Counted from the stretch's first letter, positions 17,193 through 27,304 are shown. The stretch: DNA of 64,000 nucleotides from Robiginitomaculum sp. (GCA_021776525.1 JAJFFT010000006.1:248001-312000), one strand, 5' to 3'. Numbers and translations: made by a program. The notes: generated from the sequence alone by a model not told the origin.

Positions 17193-17624
17193 ATGAACGC
17201 CGAAGCAATCCTACAGAACAAGGGCCGGGACGTGGTCACCATTGCCCCCGAAGACACGCTGTTAGACGCCGCACAGGTGCTGGACAAACGCCGCATCGGT
17301 GCTGCTGTTGTGACCAACACCAAAGGCAAGGTTTGCGGTGTCCTGTCTGAACGGGATGTCGCCCGCCAGGTGGCGCGCCAGGGGAATGATGCCCTTGATC
17401 TTCTGGTCGGTGAGTGCATGAGCCGCAACGTCATTACCGCCAAGCTGGACGATAGTCTGGATACCTTGTTGGCCTGTATGACGGATAGACGGATCCGTCA
17501 CTTACCGGTCATTGATCAAAGTGATCTGGTCGGGGTGATCTCCATTGGTGACGTCGTGAAGCGCAAAATCGATGAAAGTGAAGCCGAAGCCGAAGCCATG
17601 AAGGCCTATATCAGCGCCGGTTAA
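17193..17624 (+). CDS. CBS domain pair protein
   Basis: A 143-residue protein made of two CBS domains: the first at about residues 10-65 (TLLDAAQVLDKRRIGAAVV and VLSERDVARQVAR), the second at about 75-130 (SLDTLLACMTDRRIRHLPVI and VGVISIGDVVKRKI). CBS pairs bind adenine nucleotides or S-adenosylmethionine and act as regulatory sensors. There is no attached enzyme domain, so it probably acts in trans. It has a strong ribosome-binding site (GGAGGGACAG) before ATG 17193. It converges on dapD with 4 bases between the stops. Confidence 0.92.
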   Translation: MNAEAILQNKGRDVVTIAPEDTLLDAAQVLDKRRIGAAVVTNTKGKVCGVLSERDVARQVARQGNDALDLLVGECMSRNVITAKLDDSLDTLLACMTDRRIRHLPVIDQSDLVGVISIGDVVKRKIDESEAEAEAMKAYISAG

Positions 17625-17628
17625 CCGT

Positions 17629-18441
17629 TTAACCGCGCAACAGATCATTTATGGCGGTTTTTGCGCGAGTCTGCGCATCAACCGTTTTAACAATCACCGC
17701 ACAGGCCAGCGAGGGTCCGCCATCTGCTGCGGGCAGAGTGCCCGGAACAACCACCGAAAACGGTGGCACTTCACCATAGATAATTTTGCCGCTCGCCCGG
17801 TCAACGATTTTGGTGCTGCGGGTGATAAACACCCCCATGGCCAGCACAGAGCCGGTACGCACAATAACGCCTTCGACAACTTCGGAGCGCGCCCCGACAA
17901 ACACATTATCTTCGATAATCACCGGATTGGCCTGCAAAGGCTCCAGCACGCCGCCAATGCCAGTGCCGGCGGAGATGTGACAATTCTTGCCCACTTGGGC
18001 GCAAGAGCCAACCGAGGCCCAAGTATCGACCATAGTCCCCGCGCCCACATAAGCCCCGATATTGACGAATGAGGGCATCAACACCACACCCGGCGCAATA
18101 TAGGCGCCATGGCGCACCGTCGCAGGCGGCACCATGCGAAATCCGGCTTTTGTGAAATCTGCCTCGGTCCAGCCTGCGGTTTTCTGGGCCACCTTATCCC
18201 AGGCATTACCAAACCCCGTGTGCTCAAACACCTGCATGTTGTTGAGACGAAAACTCAGCAACACCGCCTTTTTCAGCCACGCATGGGTAATCCAGCCCCC
18301 GGTGCCATCCGGACCGGCCACCCGCAATGTGCCATCATCCAGGGCATTCAGGGCGGTTTGCACTGTTTCATGGGCCCTGACATCGGTATCGCCGCCATCC
18401 CAGATGGCTTCAATGTCGGCCTCAAGCTGTACCACGTCCAT
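17629..18441 (-). CDS. dapD: 2,3,4,5-tetrahydropyridine-2,6-dicarboxylate N-succinyltransferase
   Basis: DapD transfers succinyl from succinyl-CoA to tetrahydrodipicolinate in the succinylase branch of lysine and meso-diaminopimelate synthesis. The 270-residue protein has the all-alpha N-terminal domain and the left-handed beta helix of hexapeptide repeats (for example the run [20 protein letters not shown]). It ends with the usual C-terminal segment. Length matches the E. coli enzyme (274). It follows the HAD nucleotidase gene with a 4-base gap on the same strand. Confidence 0.97.
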   Translation of the reverse strand: MDVVQLEADIEAIWDGGDTDVRAHETVQTALNALDDGTLRVAGPDGTGGWITHAWLKKAVLLSFRLNNMQVFEHTGFGNAWDKVAQKTAGWTEADFTKAGFRMVPPATVRHGAYIAPGVVLMPSFVNIGAYVGAGTMVDTWASVGSCAQVGKNCHISAGTGIGGVLEPLQANPVIIEDNVFVGARSEVVEGVIVRTGSVLAMGVFITRSTKIVDRASGKIIYGEVPPFSVVVPGTLPAADGGPSLACAVIVKTVDAQTRAKTAINDLLRG

Positions 18442-18445
18442 CGCC

Positions 18446-19138
18446 TTAATCCTTCACGGCATCAGTTAGAAATTGTGCCAGATCGCCGGTGGTGAAGTGG
18501 ACATGATCGTGCTGGTCGTCGGCACCGGCCGGGCGGGCGCCTTCGGGCTCATGGGACCAGTCTTTTTGCGAATGCACCAAAATGGTCACAAAACCCAGTT
18601 TGTGCGCCGGTTCCAGATTACGGGCCATATCCTCGACAAAGGCGGCACGCGATGGCTCAACATGCAAGGTTTCCAGCAAATGCGTATAGGCGGATGGCTG
18701 CGGCTTTGGCACATAACCGGTATCTTCAATACCGATAATTTCGCCAAACACCCCGTCCAGACCGCGGGCGCTCAACACCCGTTGGGCATGCCCGCGAGAG
18801 CCATTGGTGAACACAATTTTGCGCCCCGGCAAAGCGGTAAGCGCAGTATGCAAATGCGCATCAACGTTCAACATGGACAGGTCAATATTGTGGACAAAGT
18901 CCAGATAACTTTCCGGCTCGATATGATGCTCTTTCATCAGCCCACTCATCGTGGTGCCGTGCTTGGCATAATAATCTTTCTGGATTTTACGGGCATCCAC
19001 CGGGGGCAGGTCGAGCAATTCTGAAACAAATTGCGTCATGCGCTGGTCGATCTGGCCAAACACATCGGATTCGGCGGGGTAGAGCGTATTATCGAGATCA
19101 AACACCCATTCGCGGGTCTGGCGCAGACGCTGTTTCAT
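18446..19138 (-). CDS. pyrimidine 5'-nucleotidase (HAD family)
   Basis: A 230-residue HAD-superfamily phosphatase of the SDT1/Phm8 type. Motif I is FDLDNTLYP with nucleophile D14 and general acid D16. Motif II is IVFTNGS, the motif III lysine lies in YVPKPQP, and motif IV is FVEDMARN. The usual substrates in this subfamily are pyrimidine mononucleotides. It starts within a 4-base overlap with the DUF1036 gene upstream and ends 4 bases before dapD. This neighbourhood (dapD next to this nucleotidase) is common in Alphaproteobacteria. Substrate is inferred from family. Confidence 0.9.
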   Translation of the reverse strand: MKQRLRQTREWVFDLDNTLYPAESDVFGQIDQRMTQFVSELLDLPPVDARKIQKDYYAKHGTTMSGLMKEHHIEPESYLDFVHNIDLSMLNVDAHLHTALTALPGRKIVFTNGSRGHAQRVLSARGLDGVFGEIIGIEDTGYVPKPQPSAYTHLLETLHVEPSRAAFVEDMARNLEPAHKLGFVTILVHSQKDWSHEPEGARPAGADDQHDHVHFTTGDLAQFLTDAVKD

Positions 19139-20175
19139 CGTCGTAGACCGGCCATAACATCGCGCTTGCCAAAGTCCTCAGAACGCAAGGTGATGGAAAT
19201 GCCTTTGCCGGTTTCATTTTTATAGAGCATGAACGGGCGCTTTTGATAGCCGCGTAAACTACATTTTTCGCGGCCCTGGATCGCAAATAAAACATCCGAG
19301 ACACAAAAATTATCGCGGGCCGCCAGCAAAGAAAGATCCTCCTGACCACCCTCGATCCCCGCATAGAGGTAAATCGACTTATCAGCGAGCCGACCACTGA
19401 GCAAAGTGGTACAGGCCTTGGGGGCGATCTGCCACCAGCCGCGGCTTTCCCAACCTCGGCCCTTGTGGCGGCCATAAGCCGTCCATATCGGCGTCGCCGT
19501 CTCGTTGCAGACCTTCAATCCGGTTTGAGCCAGCCCTTCGCGAGCCGCAGCTTCCAGCGCATCGATCAGTGCCGTCCGTTCCAAGGCAGGCGGAAGTTTA
19601 CGCGTGCTGACAAATTTTCGGATTGCGGCGCGGGTGCGACGGCCGTCATAACCATCCACAGTGCGGACAGAATAGCCATTGTCTTTCAAAAGACGCTGTA
19701 TGCCCGCCAGTTCTGCCCGTGTGCCGTATTTGTTGGGCTCCGACAAGACTGTGCGCCCCCCATCAGGCGGGTTCACATCAATCACGTTAAAGTTTCGAGT
19801 TGTCAGGCCCAGGGCCTTGCAATCCTGTTTACCATCCAGCGAAAAGTTACCGGTTTCATCAACGCAAAGCGCCGTGCGCCCACCCCATTGATGCCGCCCC
19901 CCTGCATGCACATCCGAGGAATAACCATAGGCATAATACGGGGCCTCGGTAAACGGCGCAGGCAAGACAATACGGCACTGGCCGGAGCGTAAACGTACCC
20001 ACCCCTCGGTGCGGATATTGTCGCCCTCGTGCAGCCCTGTGGACAGATAGATGACATAGCTGGTTTCGTTACAAACCTCTTGGCCAACCGCATAGGCCCG
20101 GCTTGGCAACAGCACACAAAAAAATGCCAGAAGGCCAAAGGTAAAAACCTGCAAAATGGGAAGAGGAATTCTCAT
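19135..20175 (-). CDS. DUF1036 protein with tandem DUF1036 units and central peptidoglycan-binding-like domain
   Basis: A 346-residue exported protein (signal peptide to about residue 29). Two DUF1036-like units are present: the first from VCNET at residues 34-38 to about 125, and the second from VCNET at residues 222-226 to about 315. Each has paired cysteines. Between them lies a peptidoglycan-binding-like stretch (AGIQRLLKDNGYSVRTVDGY, then TRAAIRKF). The duplication with an inserted domain suggests an envelope-anchored protein. The family has no established function. It is the first gene of a leftward run into the HAD nucleotidase and dapD, with a 4-base overlap to the next gene. Confidence 0.85.
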   Translation of the reverse strand: MRIPLPILQVFTFGLLAFFCVLLPSRAYAVGQEVCNETSYVIYLSTGLHEGDNIRTEGWVRLRSGQCRIVLPAPFTEAPYYAYGYSSDVHAGGRHQWGGRTALCVDETGNFSLDGKQDCKALGLTTRNFNVIDVNPPDGGRTVLSEPNKYGTRAELAGIQRLLKDNGYSVRTVDGYDGRRTRAAIRKFVSTRKLPPALERTALIDALEAAAREGLAQTGLKVCNETATPIWTAYGRHKGRGWESRGWWQIAPKACTTLLSGRLADKSIYLYAGIEGGQEDLSLLAARDNFCVSDVLFAIQGREKCSLRGYQKRPFMLYKNETGKGISITLRSEDFGKRDVMAGLRR

Positions 20176-20268
20176 ATACGGTTTGCCAACTCAGTTTGGC
20201 CGCCAAGCGTAGTCCCATTCGCGGTTTTGCGAAAGCCCCTGATCAGTGCACAAACGCACCCATTAAAT

Positions 20269-20910
20269 TCACACAAGAGAGAGAATCTCAGCCCGCAAAT
20301 CCGCCATGCCTGTCCCCTTGTGGGCAGACACTGCGGCAACCCGTGGAAAAGCCGCCGGACGTTTTGCAATCGCGGCCTGGGTCCGTGCCAGTACGCTTTG
20401 CCGCTCGGCCAGTTTGATCTTGTCCAGCTTGGTCAACACAATTTGATAAACGGCGGCCGCTTCATCAAGCATGTCCATCACTTCAATGTCTGTTGATTTA
20501 AGACCATGGCGTGCATCAACCAGTACAAACACCCGGCGTAAATTCACCCGGCCGCGCAGATAATCCCGCGTCAGGGCGCTCCACTTGGCTACCGCGGTTT
20601 TGCTGGCCCGCGCATAGCCATAACCCGGCAGGTCAGCCAGCATCAGTTTTTGGTCCAGATTAAAAAAGTTCAATTCCCGCGTGCGCCCCGGCGTATTGGA
20701 TGAACGCGCCAGGTTTTTACGAAACGTCAAAGCGTTTAACAGGCTGGACTTGCCCACATTGGAACGCCCGGCAAACGCCACTTCGGGCAGATCGACATTT
20801 GGCAAAGAGCTAAGCGATACCGCCCCCATGATAAAATCACAGGACCGGGAGAAAAACACCCGTGCGGCCTCTAATTGAGCCGCATCGAAATCCTCAATTC
20901 CTTGGTCCAC
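20269..20910 (-). CDS. engB: ribosome biogenesis GTPase EngB (YsxC/YihA)
   Basis: EngB is an essential small GTPase needed for large ribosomal subunit assembly. The 213-residue protein has the G1 motif [10 protein letters not shown] (from residue 48), the G3 motif DLPGYG at 93-98, the G4 motif TKLDK and a C-terminal SAHKGTG segment matching G5. The start is GTG at 20910. It lies 6 bases downstream of yidC on the same strand, in the conserved order rpmH-rnpA-yidC-engB. Length and motifs are normal. Confidence 0.95.
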   Translation of the reverse strand: MDQGIEDFDAAQLEAARVFFSRSCDFIMGAVSLSSLPNVDLPEVAFAGRSNVGKSSLLNALTFRKNLARSSNTPGRTRELNFFNLDQKLMLADLPGYGYARASKTAVAKWSALTRDYLRGRVNLRRVFVLVDARHGLKSTDIEVMDMLDEAAAVYQIVLTKLDKIKLAERQSVLARTQAAIAKRPAAFPRVAAVSAHKGTGMADLRAEILSLV

Positions 20911-20915
20911 CGCAA

Positions 20916-22742
20916 TTAAGCCTCACCCGTACCGGGCTTGCCCAGCAATTTGGCCAGCATTTTATCAAACGGTGTTTCCACACCGTTTTTGCGGGTGATG
21001 TAATATTGCTGGATCAAAGAAAGGAAATTATTCCAGGCCCAATAAATCACCAGACCAGCCGCAAAAGGGGCCAGCATGATGGTGAAAATCACCGGCATGA
21101 AGGCAAAAATACGACGCTGGGTCGGATCGGGTGCTGGCGGGTTCAGCAATTGCTGGGCACCCATGGTGATCCCCATCAAAAGCGGCCAGATGCCTACGGC
21201 CAGAACGGCACCCAGAACCGGAACCCCGGTAGGATCCCACGGGATCAGGCCGAACAGATTGCCTATATGGGTAGGATCAGGTGCCGAAAGGTCCTTGATC
21301 CAGCCAAAGAACGGCGCGTGGCGCATCTCGATCGAGATATAAAGCGTCTTGTAGAGCGCATAAAAGATTGGAATTTGCAGCAACATGGGCAGGCACCCAC
21401 CCACTGGATTGACCTTTTCGCGCTTATACAGCTCCATGGTTTCTTGTTGCATGCGTTGAGGGTCGTCTTTGAAATTAGCCCGCAATTCTTCCATTTTGGG
21501 CTGCAAGGCCTTCATCCGCGCCATGGACGCATAGGAGCGATTGGCAATCGGGAAAAAGATAATTTTGATCACCAGCGTGAGGATCAAAATGGCAATACCA
21601 AAATTGCCGACCAGACCATAGAAGAAATCTAGCGCATTAAAGTAAGGCCGCGTCAAAAACCAGAAAATGCCCCAATCAATGGCCATGTCAAAACGGGAAA
21701 TGCCCAGATTTTCCTGATAGGCCTGCAGAACTTTATATTGCTTGGCACCGGTGAACAGCTTTTGCTCGACCGTGATGCTTTGGCCCGGCGTGATGGTTTT
21801 GGGGTCCAGCTGATAAGCGGCTTCGAACACGGTATCACCCGAATTGCTGGTAAACGTACGCACATCCGAGGTGATGGTCGCATCTTGTGGTGGCACCATG
21901 GCGCTCAGCCAGTATTTATCGGTAAAGCCTAACCAACCGCCCGTACCGTTGTTTTTGGCACCGCCATCCTTGGCCAGCTTGCGGTATTTGATCTCAACCA
22001 CTTTTTCGCCAACCACGCCGACAGCACCCTGATGCAGGATAAAACCAGAGCGGTTTTTCATCTTTTCTTCGCGGCTGGCATTTTTGGGCAGCTCAGTCGG
22101 GTTGCCATAACGACGCACCATACCCGATGGGGCGATAACGCGGCTGGACGTGCCGTCATTGCGCACCGTGTCGGCAATTGTGAACATATATTGATCATCG
22201 ACGGAAATTTCCCGCTCAAAGACCAGCCCTTCAGGCGATGTGTACTGCAATGTCACCGGCGTTGATGGGGTTAGCATCTTGCCGCGGATCAGGGTCCAAG
22301 GGGTATTCAGGCCCGGCAGGGTGTTATTGGCGCCTTCATCAGCGGCGCGCCAGCCAAAGTTTGTGAAATACCCACCCCGGGATTTACGCGGGTCCAACAG
22401 CACCACTTCGGGGCTGGTCGGGTCCATATCGACACGAAATTTTTTAAGGAACAGATCATCAAAGCGTGCACCGTTCAAATTGATCGAACCATCAAGGACC
22501 GGCGTATCAACACGGACGCGCGGGTGGGCGTTTATTGCCGCGTCGCGATCCACAATTACCGGGCCGCTGTCCCCGGCCGGGTCCGCGCTGACGGTCGCCG
22601 GGCTTTGTAGCTGCGTCTGCTCAGCCGCATCGCGGGCGGCGCGTTGGCGCTTGGTGGCCGGATCAATGACCAACACCTGATAAATCAACAAAACGCCAAG
22701 AGACAGCGCGATGGCCAAAAAGAGATTACGTTGATCGCCCAT
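20916..22742 (-). CDS. yidC: membrane protein insertase YidC
   Basis: YidC inserts and folds inner-membrane proteins, alone or with SecYEG. The 608-residue protein has an N-terminal transmembrane anchor (residues 6-23) and a large periplasmic P1 domain (about 60-360). The conserved membrane core includes [20 protein letters not shown], where the conserved arginine lies at the end, and [22 protein letters not shown]. Gram-negative YidC proteins are of this length. It lies between rnpA and engB. No yidD gene is present between rnpA and yidC, unlike in many bacteria. Confidence 0.97.
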   Translation of the reverse strand: MGDQRNLFLAIALSLGVLLIYQVLVIDPATKRQRAARDAAEQTQLQSPATVSADPAGDSGPVIVDRDAAINAHPRVRVDTPVLDGSINLNGARFDDLFLKKFRVDMDPTSPEVVLLDPRKSRGGYFTNFGWRAADEGANNTLPGLNTPWTLIRGKMLTPSTPVTLQYTSPEGLVFEREISVDDQYMFTIADTVRNDGTSSRVIAPSGMVRRYGNPTELPKNASREEKMKNRSGFILHQGAVGVVGEKVVEIKYRKLAKDGGAKNNGTGGWLGFTDKYWLSAMVPPQDATITSDVRTFTSNSGDTVFEAAYQLDPKTITPGQSITVEQKLFTGAKQYKVLQAYQENLGISRFDMAIDWGIFWFLTRPYFNALDFFYGLVGNFGIAILILTLVIKIIFFPIANRSYASMARMKALQPKMEELRANFKDDPQRMQQETMELYKREKVNPVGGCLPMLLQIPIFYALYKTLYISIEMRHAPFFGWIKDLSAPDPTHIGNLFGLIPWDPTGVPVLGAVLAVGIWPLLMGITMGAQQLLNPPAPDPTQRRIFAFMPVIFTIMLAPFAAGLVIYWAWNNFLSLIQQYYITRKNGVETPFDKMLAKLLGKPGTGEA

Positions 22743-22776
22743 GGGCGCACATTCCTTAAAATTTTGATCGCACGTT

Positions 22777-23151
22777 TTAGGTCGTGCGCCGGTGGGTTTG
22801 AGACGACGGTGTTATGGTCTTTTGCGGTACGCTTTGCAATGCCGCTTTGACATCATTCAGCAAAGCCTGCCAGGGCCTGAGCCGGGTTCCGGCTCTGGCG
22901 ATGAACACATAATCCCATCCGGGGCGTCCATAAAGCGGTAAAAGATCATGAGCAGCGGCCCGAAGGCGCCTTTTGGCGCGATTGCGAGCCACAGCATTGC
23001 CAACCTTGCGTGATGCCGTAAAACCAATGCGCGCATCTTCGCCGGCTGCGCCCGAAGCACGGGCCTGCACAACTACGCCCGGACGAGCCACAGAGGCACC
23101 GCGGGCGACAAACAAAAATTCTTTGCGAACTTTAAGACGCAGCAGCGTCAA
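22777..23151 (-). CDS. rnpA: ribonuclease P protein component
   Basis: RnpA is the protein subunit of RNase P, which matures the 5' ends of tRNAs together with the M1 RNA. The 124-residue protein has the RNR signature: GFTASRKVGNAVARNRAKRR, with Arg-rich residues contacting pre-tRNA, then LRAAAHDLLP. A basic C-terminal tail is present. It starts 4 bases after the rpmH stop, the classical coupling of these genes. The C-terminal 15 residues are weakly conserved and typical of alphaproteobacterial forms. Confidence 0.95.
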   Translation of the reverse strand: MTLLRLKVRKEFLFVARGASVARPGVVVQARASGAAGEDARIGFTASRKVGNAVARNRAKRRLRAAAHDLLPLYGRPGWDYVFIARAGTRLRPWQALLNDVKAALQSVPQKTITPSSQTHRRTT

Positions 23152-23155
23152 GTCT

Positions 23156-23290
23156 TTACGCGCTTAAGACTTTGCGGCCACGGGCCCGGCGACGCGCCAG
23201 AACCTGACGACCAGCTTTGGTAGCCATACGTGCACGAAAACCGTGACGGCGCTTGCGCACAAGTTTACTTGGCTGATATGTGCGTTTCAC
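23156..23290 (-). CDS. rpmH: 50S ribosomal protein L34
   Basis: A 44-residue, highly basic ribosomal protein of the large subunit. The chain reads [20 protein letters not shown], then [23 protein letters not shown]. The start codon is GTG at 23290, giving the standard N-terminus in which the residue before KRTYQPS is the initiator. An upstream ATG in the same frame adds an unrelated extension. The gene leads the rpmH-rnpA-yidC-engB operon. Confidence 0.97.
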   Translation of the reverse strand: MKRTYQPSKLVRKRRHGFRARMATKAGRQVLARRRARGRKVLSA

Positions 23291-23336
23291 TGGCTTTTCT
23301 CCACTGCGGCACGCAGGATTGCGCGCGAGCGGCGGC

Positions 23337-23365
23337 TTGTACGCCACTGGCCCAAGCTTCGTCAA
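23337..23365 (-). promoter_or_regulatory. candidate sigma-70 promoter for rpmH operon
   Basis: On the minus strand TTGACG (23365-23360) is followed after 17 bases by GTACAA (23342-23337), about 45 bases upstream of the rpmH GTG. The -35 hexamer is close to consensus; the -10 is weaker. It would drive rpmH-rnpA-yidC-engB. This is a pattern match only. Confidence 0.4.
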
Positions 23366-23395
23366 GCACCCAGACGCATATAATCAGGAAATCAT

Positions 23396-24100
23396 ATGTC
23401 AAATATTTTGAGGTTTCGCCGCACCTTTCGCCGTTTTGGCCCGGTCATCATGATCGCCCTGGCCTTGATTATGTTTTATGCCACCGGTGCCAACACCGCG
23501 ATTGGCAGCAAAGGCTTTGCCGAACATTATGAAACCATTATCGGGTGGCGCACCGCGCACCCGGTCACCAGCGCACTTTTATTTGTGCTTCTCTATATCA
23601 GCATTGTGGCCATTTCTGTGCCCGGCTCCTTGTGGTTGAGCGTTCCGGGGGGCTTGCTGTTTGGCTGGTTTATCGGCGGGATGCTAAGCTGGGTTGCCGG
23701 GATTATTGGGGCCAGTGCAGCCTTTCTGGCAGCGCGGGCGGCCTTTGACCCTGCCAACAATAATGGCACAAACAGCAGATTTTCACGCTTCAAGGCCGGG
23801 TTTGAACGCAATGCTTTTAGCTATATCATTGTGCTGCGCCTCATGCCTTTGCCTTTTTTTGTGGTCAACAGCGCCGCCGGGGCCTTTCATGTGCGTTTAC
23901 GCACCTTTGCGTCGGCCAGCGCCATTGGATTGATCCCGGCATCATTTCTCTTTGCGGCACTGGGCGAAACCGCCGGCGATGTGCTGCGCGCCGGTGGCAC
24001 ACTGGATATGCGATTTTTTCAGGACCCCAAAATACTGGCGGTTTTTGTGGGATTTGCCTCACTTGCATTCCTGCCATTCATACTTTCGCGCTTTCGCTAG
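23396..24100 (+). CDS. TVP38/TMEM64 family membrane protein
   Basis: A 234-residue membrane protein with a VTT (DedA-like) domain. Characteristic parts are ISVPGSLWLSVPGGLLFGW (about residues 72-92), AAFLAARAAFD, and VLRLMPLPFFVVNSAAGAF near residues 148-166. The members of this family are thought to act as lipid scramblases or transporters; bacterial roles are poorly known. It is divergent from rpmH and followed after 37 bases by a histidine kinase on the same strand, which may be co-transcribed. Confidence 0.9.
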   Translation: MSNILRFRRTFRRFGPVIMIALALIMFYATGANTAIGSKGFAEHYETIIGWRTAHPVTSALLFVLLYISIVAISVPGSLWLSVPGGLLFGWFIGGMLSWVAGIIGASAAFLAARAAFDPANNNGTNSRFSRFKAGFERNAFSYIIVLRLMPLPFFVVNSAAGAFHVRLRTFASASAIGLIPASFLFAALGETAGDVLRAGGTLDMRFFQDPKILAVFVGFASLAFLPFILSRFR

Positions 24101-24137
24101 CCAACACAGCTTGTATACTGTGCGAGGAGAGTGACGA

Positions 24138-25559
24138 GTGAGCGTGTTGCCGCAAGATCAGACCAACCAAAATGCACCAAAACACGCCCAGGTACATGGC
24201 AGTCTGGGGCGGCGGCTTCTGGTGCTCGCAGCGCTTTTTGTGATGCTGGCTGAAATTTTAATCTTCCTGCCTTCGGCGGCAGCGTTTCGCAGCAATTGGT
24301 TGCAATCGCGCGTGCAGGCAGCACGTCTGGCGGCGATCGCCGTTGAAGTTGCCCCAGACATGAAAGTCAGTGATGAGATCGCCACCCGGCTGTTGGCCAC
24401 AGCCGGTATCAAGGCGGTGCGGATGCAACGCGACGGCATAACTGAAATGATCCTGCGGGCTCCGGCGCAATCTATGCCTTACGGCACCGTGGACATGCGC
24501 AGCCCATCGACCGGGCGCGCCATTATCGACACCTGTGATACCCTGTTCATGCCCAAAGAGCGCTTTTTGCGGGTTATCGACACCATGGGGCTTGATGGCG
24601 ATGACATCATCGATGTATTGGTTTCAGAAAGCGATCTGCGTACCGAACTGATTGCTTTTTCCATTCGCACTCTGATTTTCTCGGCGATTATCTCGGTTAT
24701 TACTGCCGCCTTGATTTATGCCGCACTCAGTGTGTTTTTTGTACGCCCCATGCGTGATTTATCACTGGCCATGGAACGGTTTCAAAAAACCCCAGAGGAC
24801 CCGCAAAGCGTTATCACGCCATCGGGGCGCCATGATGAAATTGGCCGCGCCGAAGAAGACCTGGCACAGATGCAAAACGAAATACGCTCAGCTTTGGGGC
24901 AGAAAAACCGTCTGGCGGCACTGGGCGAAGCGGTGGCTAAAATCAATCATGATCTGCGCAATATCCTGACCAGTGCGCAACTGGTTTCGGACCGCCTCGC
25001 GACCTCTGACGACCCCAAAGTGCGCACCATGGGCGAGCGTCTGGTGCGCTCGATTGATCGTGGTGTGGCCCTGTGTCAAAGCACTTTGCGATTTGGCAAA
25101 GCCGAAGAACAAATTCCACAGAAGCAAAATATCGCGCTGAGCACTGCTCTGGCCGATGCCATGAATGATGCCTGTTCCGAACACTGCGATATTGCCTTTG
25201 ATAATGGGGTCAGTGACAGCGTCCAGATCTATGCCGACCCGGATCAATTGCACCGCATTATTCTGAACCTGATGCGCAATGCCGTACAAGCCATGGATGG
25301 CAAAGGCACGCTGAGCGCCAAGGTCAACAGCGATGATACCGGCTTGACCCTGACCCTGGCCGATACCGGAACCGGGATCCCCAAAAACCTGCAAGACCGT
25401 TTGTTCAAACCCTTTAGTGCCAGCAGCCGCAAGGACGGCTCTGGGCTGGGTCTGGCCATTGCCCGCGAATTAGCACGCGGCCATGGCGGCGATGTCCGGC
25501 TGGTCCGCACCGGCAAGAACGGCACAGTATTTGAGCTGGTCTTGCCGCATAACGCCTAG
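24138..25559 (+). CDS. sensor histidine kinase
   Basis: A 473-residue membrane-bound histidine kinase starting with GTG at 24138 (GGAGAG upstream). It has a transmembrane helix at about residues 27-48, a sensor region to about 168, a second helix at about 175-201, and a HAMP region after RPMRDLSLAMERF. The phospho-accepting His271 lies in INHDLRNIL. The ATPase domain shows the N box NLMRNAVQAM, the G1 box ADTGTGIP, the F box LFKPF and the G2 box GSGLGLAIA. It should sense an envelope signal. No response regulator is encoded next to it, so the partner is elsewhere (an orphan kinase here). Confidence 0.92.
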   Translation: MSVLPQDQTNQNAPKHAQVHGSLGRRLLVLAALFVMLAEILIFLPSAAAFRSNWLQSRVQAARLAAIAVEVAPDMKVSDEIATRLLATAGIKAVRMQRDGITEMILRAPAQSMPYGTVDMRSPSTGRAIIDTCDTLFMPKERFLRVIDTMGLDGDDIIDVLVSESDLRTELIAFSIRTLIFSAIISVITAALIYAALSVFFVRPMRDLSLAMERFQKTPEDPQSVITPSGRHDEIGRAEEDLAQMQNEIRSALGQKNRLAALGEAVAKINHDLRNILTSAQLVSDRLATSDDPKVRTMGERLVRSIDRGVALCQSTLRFGKAEEQIPQKQNIALSTALADAMNDACSEHCDIAFDNGVSDSVQIYADPDQLHRIILNLMRNAVQAMDGKGTLSAKVNSDDTGLTLTLADTGTGIPKNLQDRLFKPFSASSRKDGSGLGLAIARELARGHGGDVRLVRTGKNGTVFELVLPHNA

Positions 25560-25567
25560 GCGGCCCC

Positions 25568-27304
25568 TTAAGGCACCAGCGCCACACCTTCGCGTCGTGG
25601 GTCAGCACCGCCAATGAGCGTGCCGTCCGGCCCCACCAGAATAGAATGCAGGCCTGAGTTTTCGCCGCGAATTTCCTTGATCTGGTGGCCCATAGCAACA
25701 AGTGCAGGCACCAATGCCGGGTCAGCACGAGGACTTTCCACCGTGGTTACATCGCCTCTGGCGACCACATTAGGTAGATTGATCGCCTCTTGCGGGCTAA
25801 GCCCCCATTCCAGCACGCCGACCAGCGTTTTGGCGGTATAGGCAATGATTGAATTACCGCCCGGTGAACCAGTGGCCATGTAAAACGCGCCACCATCATC
25901 AAGCACCAGTGTAGGCGACATGGACGAGCGCGGGCGCTTGCCTGCCGCCGGGGCATTGGCCAGCGGCTTGCCGCCCTCATCATAAGGGTATCTGGCAAAA
26001 TCAGTCAGCTGGTTATTGAGCAAAAATCCATTGGTAAAGCGTTTTGAGCCAAATACCGATTCCACCGTTGTGGTCATCGACACCACATTACCGGCCCCAT
26101 CGACAATGGCCATGTGTGTGGTGCCAGGCACCTCGTCGGTATTGTCTTTGCCGCGCTCCTGCATGGCTTGGCCAGCAAAGATTTCCTCTTTGGGGCCAGG
26201 CTCCACATGGACGATGGCGCGGGTCGGATCGATGCTCTGGGCACGGTGTTTCAGATAAGACTTGTTCAACAACCCCTTCATCGGCACGTCGATAAAATTA
26301 TTATCGGCCATATACAGATCACGGTCAGCATAGGTCAGACGCTGGGCCTCGATAAAATAGTGCCAGTTTTGCGGGTCCGCAGCACCATCAGCCGAAAAGT
26401 TGATGTTTTCCAGAATGCCCATAATGCCGTTCATCGCCATGCCACCTGATGATGGCGGCGGGGCGCTGCAAATCTGTTTATCCTTAAAGGGACGACAGAC
26501 GGGCTGGCGCCGGGTGGCATGATAGTTTTTCAAATCGTCCAGAGACAAGGTGCCCGGACGTGGATCGAGATGCACCGCATCGACAATATCTTGTGCAATT
26601 TTGCCCTCAAGCAGCGCCCGCGGGTTTTTGGAAATCGCCGTTAATGTCGCGGCATAATCGGGGTTTTGCAAAAGATGCCCTTCGGGCAGGGGCATGCCGT
26701 TTGGCAAAAAGAAATAGGCCCGTGCCGCTGCATTCTTATCCAACTGGGCGCGATAGCCATAGGCGTTCAGAACAAAAGCCAGACGCGGTGAGACCTTAAA
26801 ACCTTCGCGGGCCAGCTTGATACCCGGTGCAAAGAGCGTCTTCCACGGCAAAGCACCATATTCGCTGTGTGCCAGCGCCAGCATATCGACAGCGCCGGGC
26901 ACCCCGACAGAGCGGCCAGAGTTCACGGCATCCAAAAAGCCCAGTGAATTTCCGTCTTCGCCCTGAAACAAATTGGCATTGGCCCCAGCCGGGGCGGCCT
27001 CGCGGCCATCAAAAGACACAACGTCGCCGGTTTTGGCATCGTAATAAAGCAGGAATGAGCCGCCGCCGAGACCGGAGCTTTGTGGCTCGACCAGTCCTAA
27101 AACGCTCTGCACCGCCACGGCGGCGTCAAGCGCGCTGCCGCCTTGTCTGAGCATTTCAAGGCCCGCTTCGACCGCCAACGGATTGGCCGCGGCCACCATG
27201 CCGCCAACCGGCAAGCGATCCGCTTTGGCCTGTTCGGTCTTACTTTCCTGCGGGCCACTGCACGCCATTAAACCAACAAAAAGACAGACAATTAGACGTT
27301 TCAT
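25568..27304 (-). CDS. ggt: gamma-glutamyltransferase (lipoprotein)
   Basis: Gamma-glutamyltransferase cleaves glutathione and other gamma-glutamyl compounds in the periplasm. The 578-residue precursor has a lipoprotein signal (MKRLIVCLFVGLMACSG, lipobox LMAC). The autocleavage site is at TTHMAIVD, making Thr395 the nucleophile of the mature small subunit. PSSGGMAMNGI and the substrate-binding EAQRLTYADRD are present, as is the C-terminal PGGNSIIAY. ATG 27304 gives the lipoprotein signal; the longer frame upstream is not supported. It lies divergent to the decarboxylase gene. Confidence 0.94.
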   Translation of the reverse strand: MKRLIVCLFVGLMACSGPQESKTEQAKADRLPVGGMVAAANPLAVEAGLEMLRQGGSALDAAVAVQSVLGLVEPQSSGLGGGSFLLYYDAKTGDVVSFDGREAAPAGANANLFQGEDGNSLGFLDAVNSGRSVGVPGAVDMLALAHSEYGALPWKTLFAPGIKLAREGFKVSPRLAFVLNAYGYRAQLDKNAAARAYFFLPNGMPLPEGHLLQNPDYAATLTAISKNPRALLEGKIAQDIVDAVHLDPRPGTLSLDDLKNYHATRRQPVCRPFKDKQICSAPPPSSGGMAMNGIMGILENINFSADGAADPQNWHYFIEAQRLTYADRDLYMADNNFIDVPMKGLLNKSYLKHRAQSIDPTRAIVHVEPGPKEEIFAGQAMQERGKDNTDEVPGTTHMAIVDGAGNVVSMTTTVESVFGSKRFTNGFLLNNQLTDFARYPYDEGGKPLANAPAAGKRPRSSMSPTLVLDDGGAFYMATGSPGGNSIIAYTAKTLVGVLEWGLSPQEAINLPNVVARGDVTTVESPRADPALVPALVAMGHQIKEIRGENSGLHSILVGPDGTLIGGADPRREGVALVP

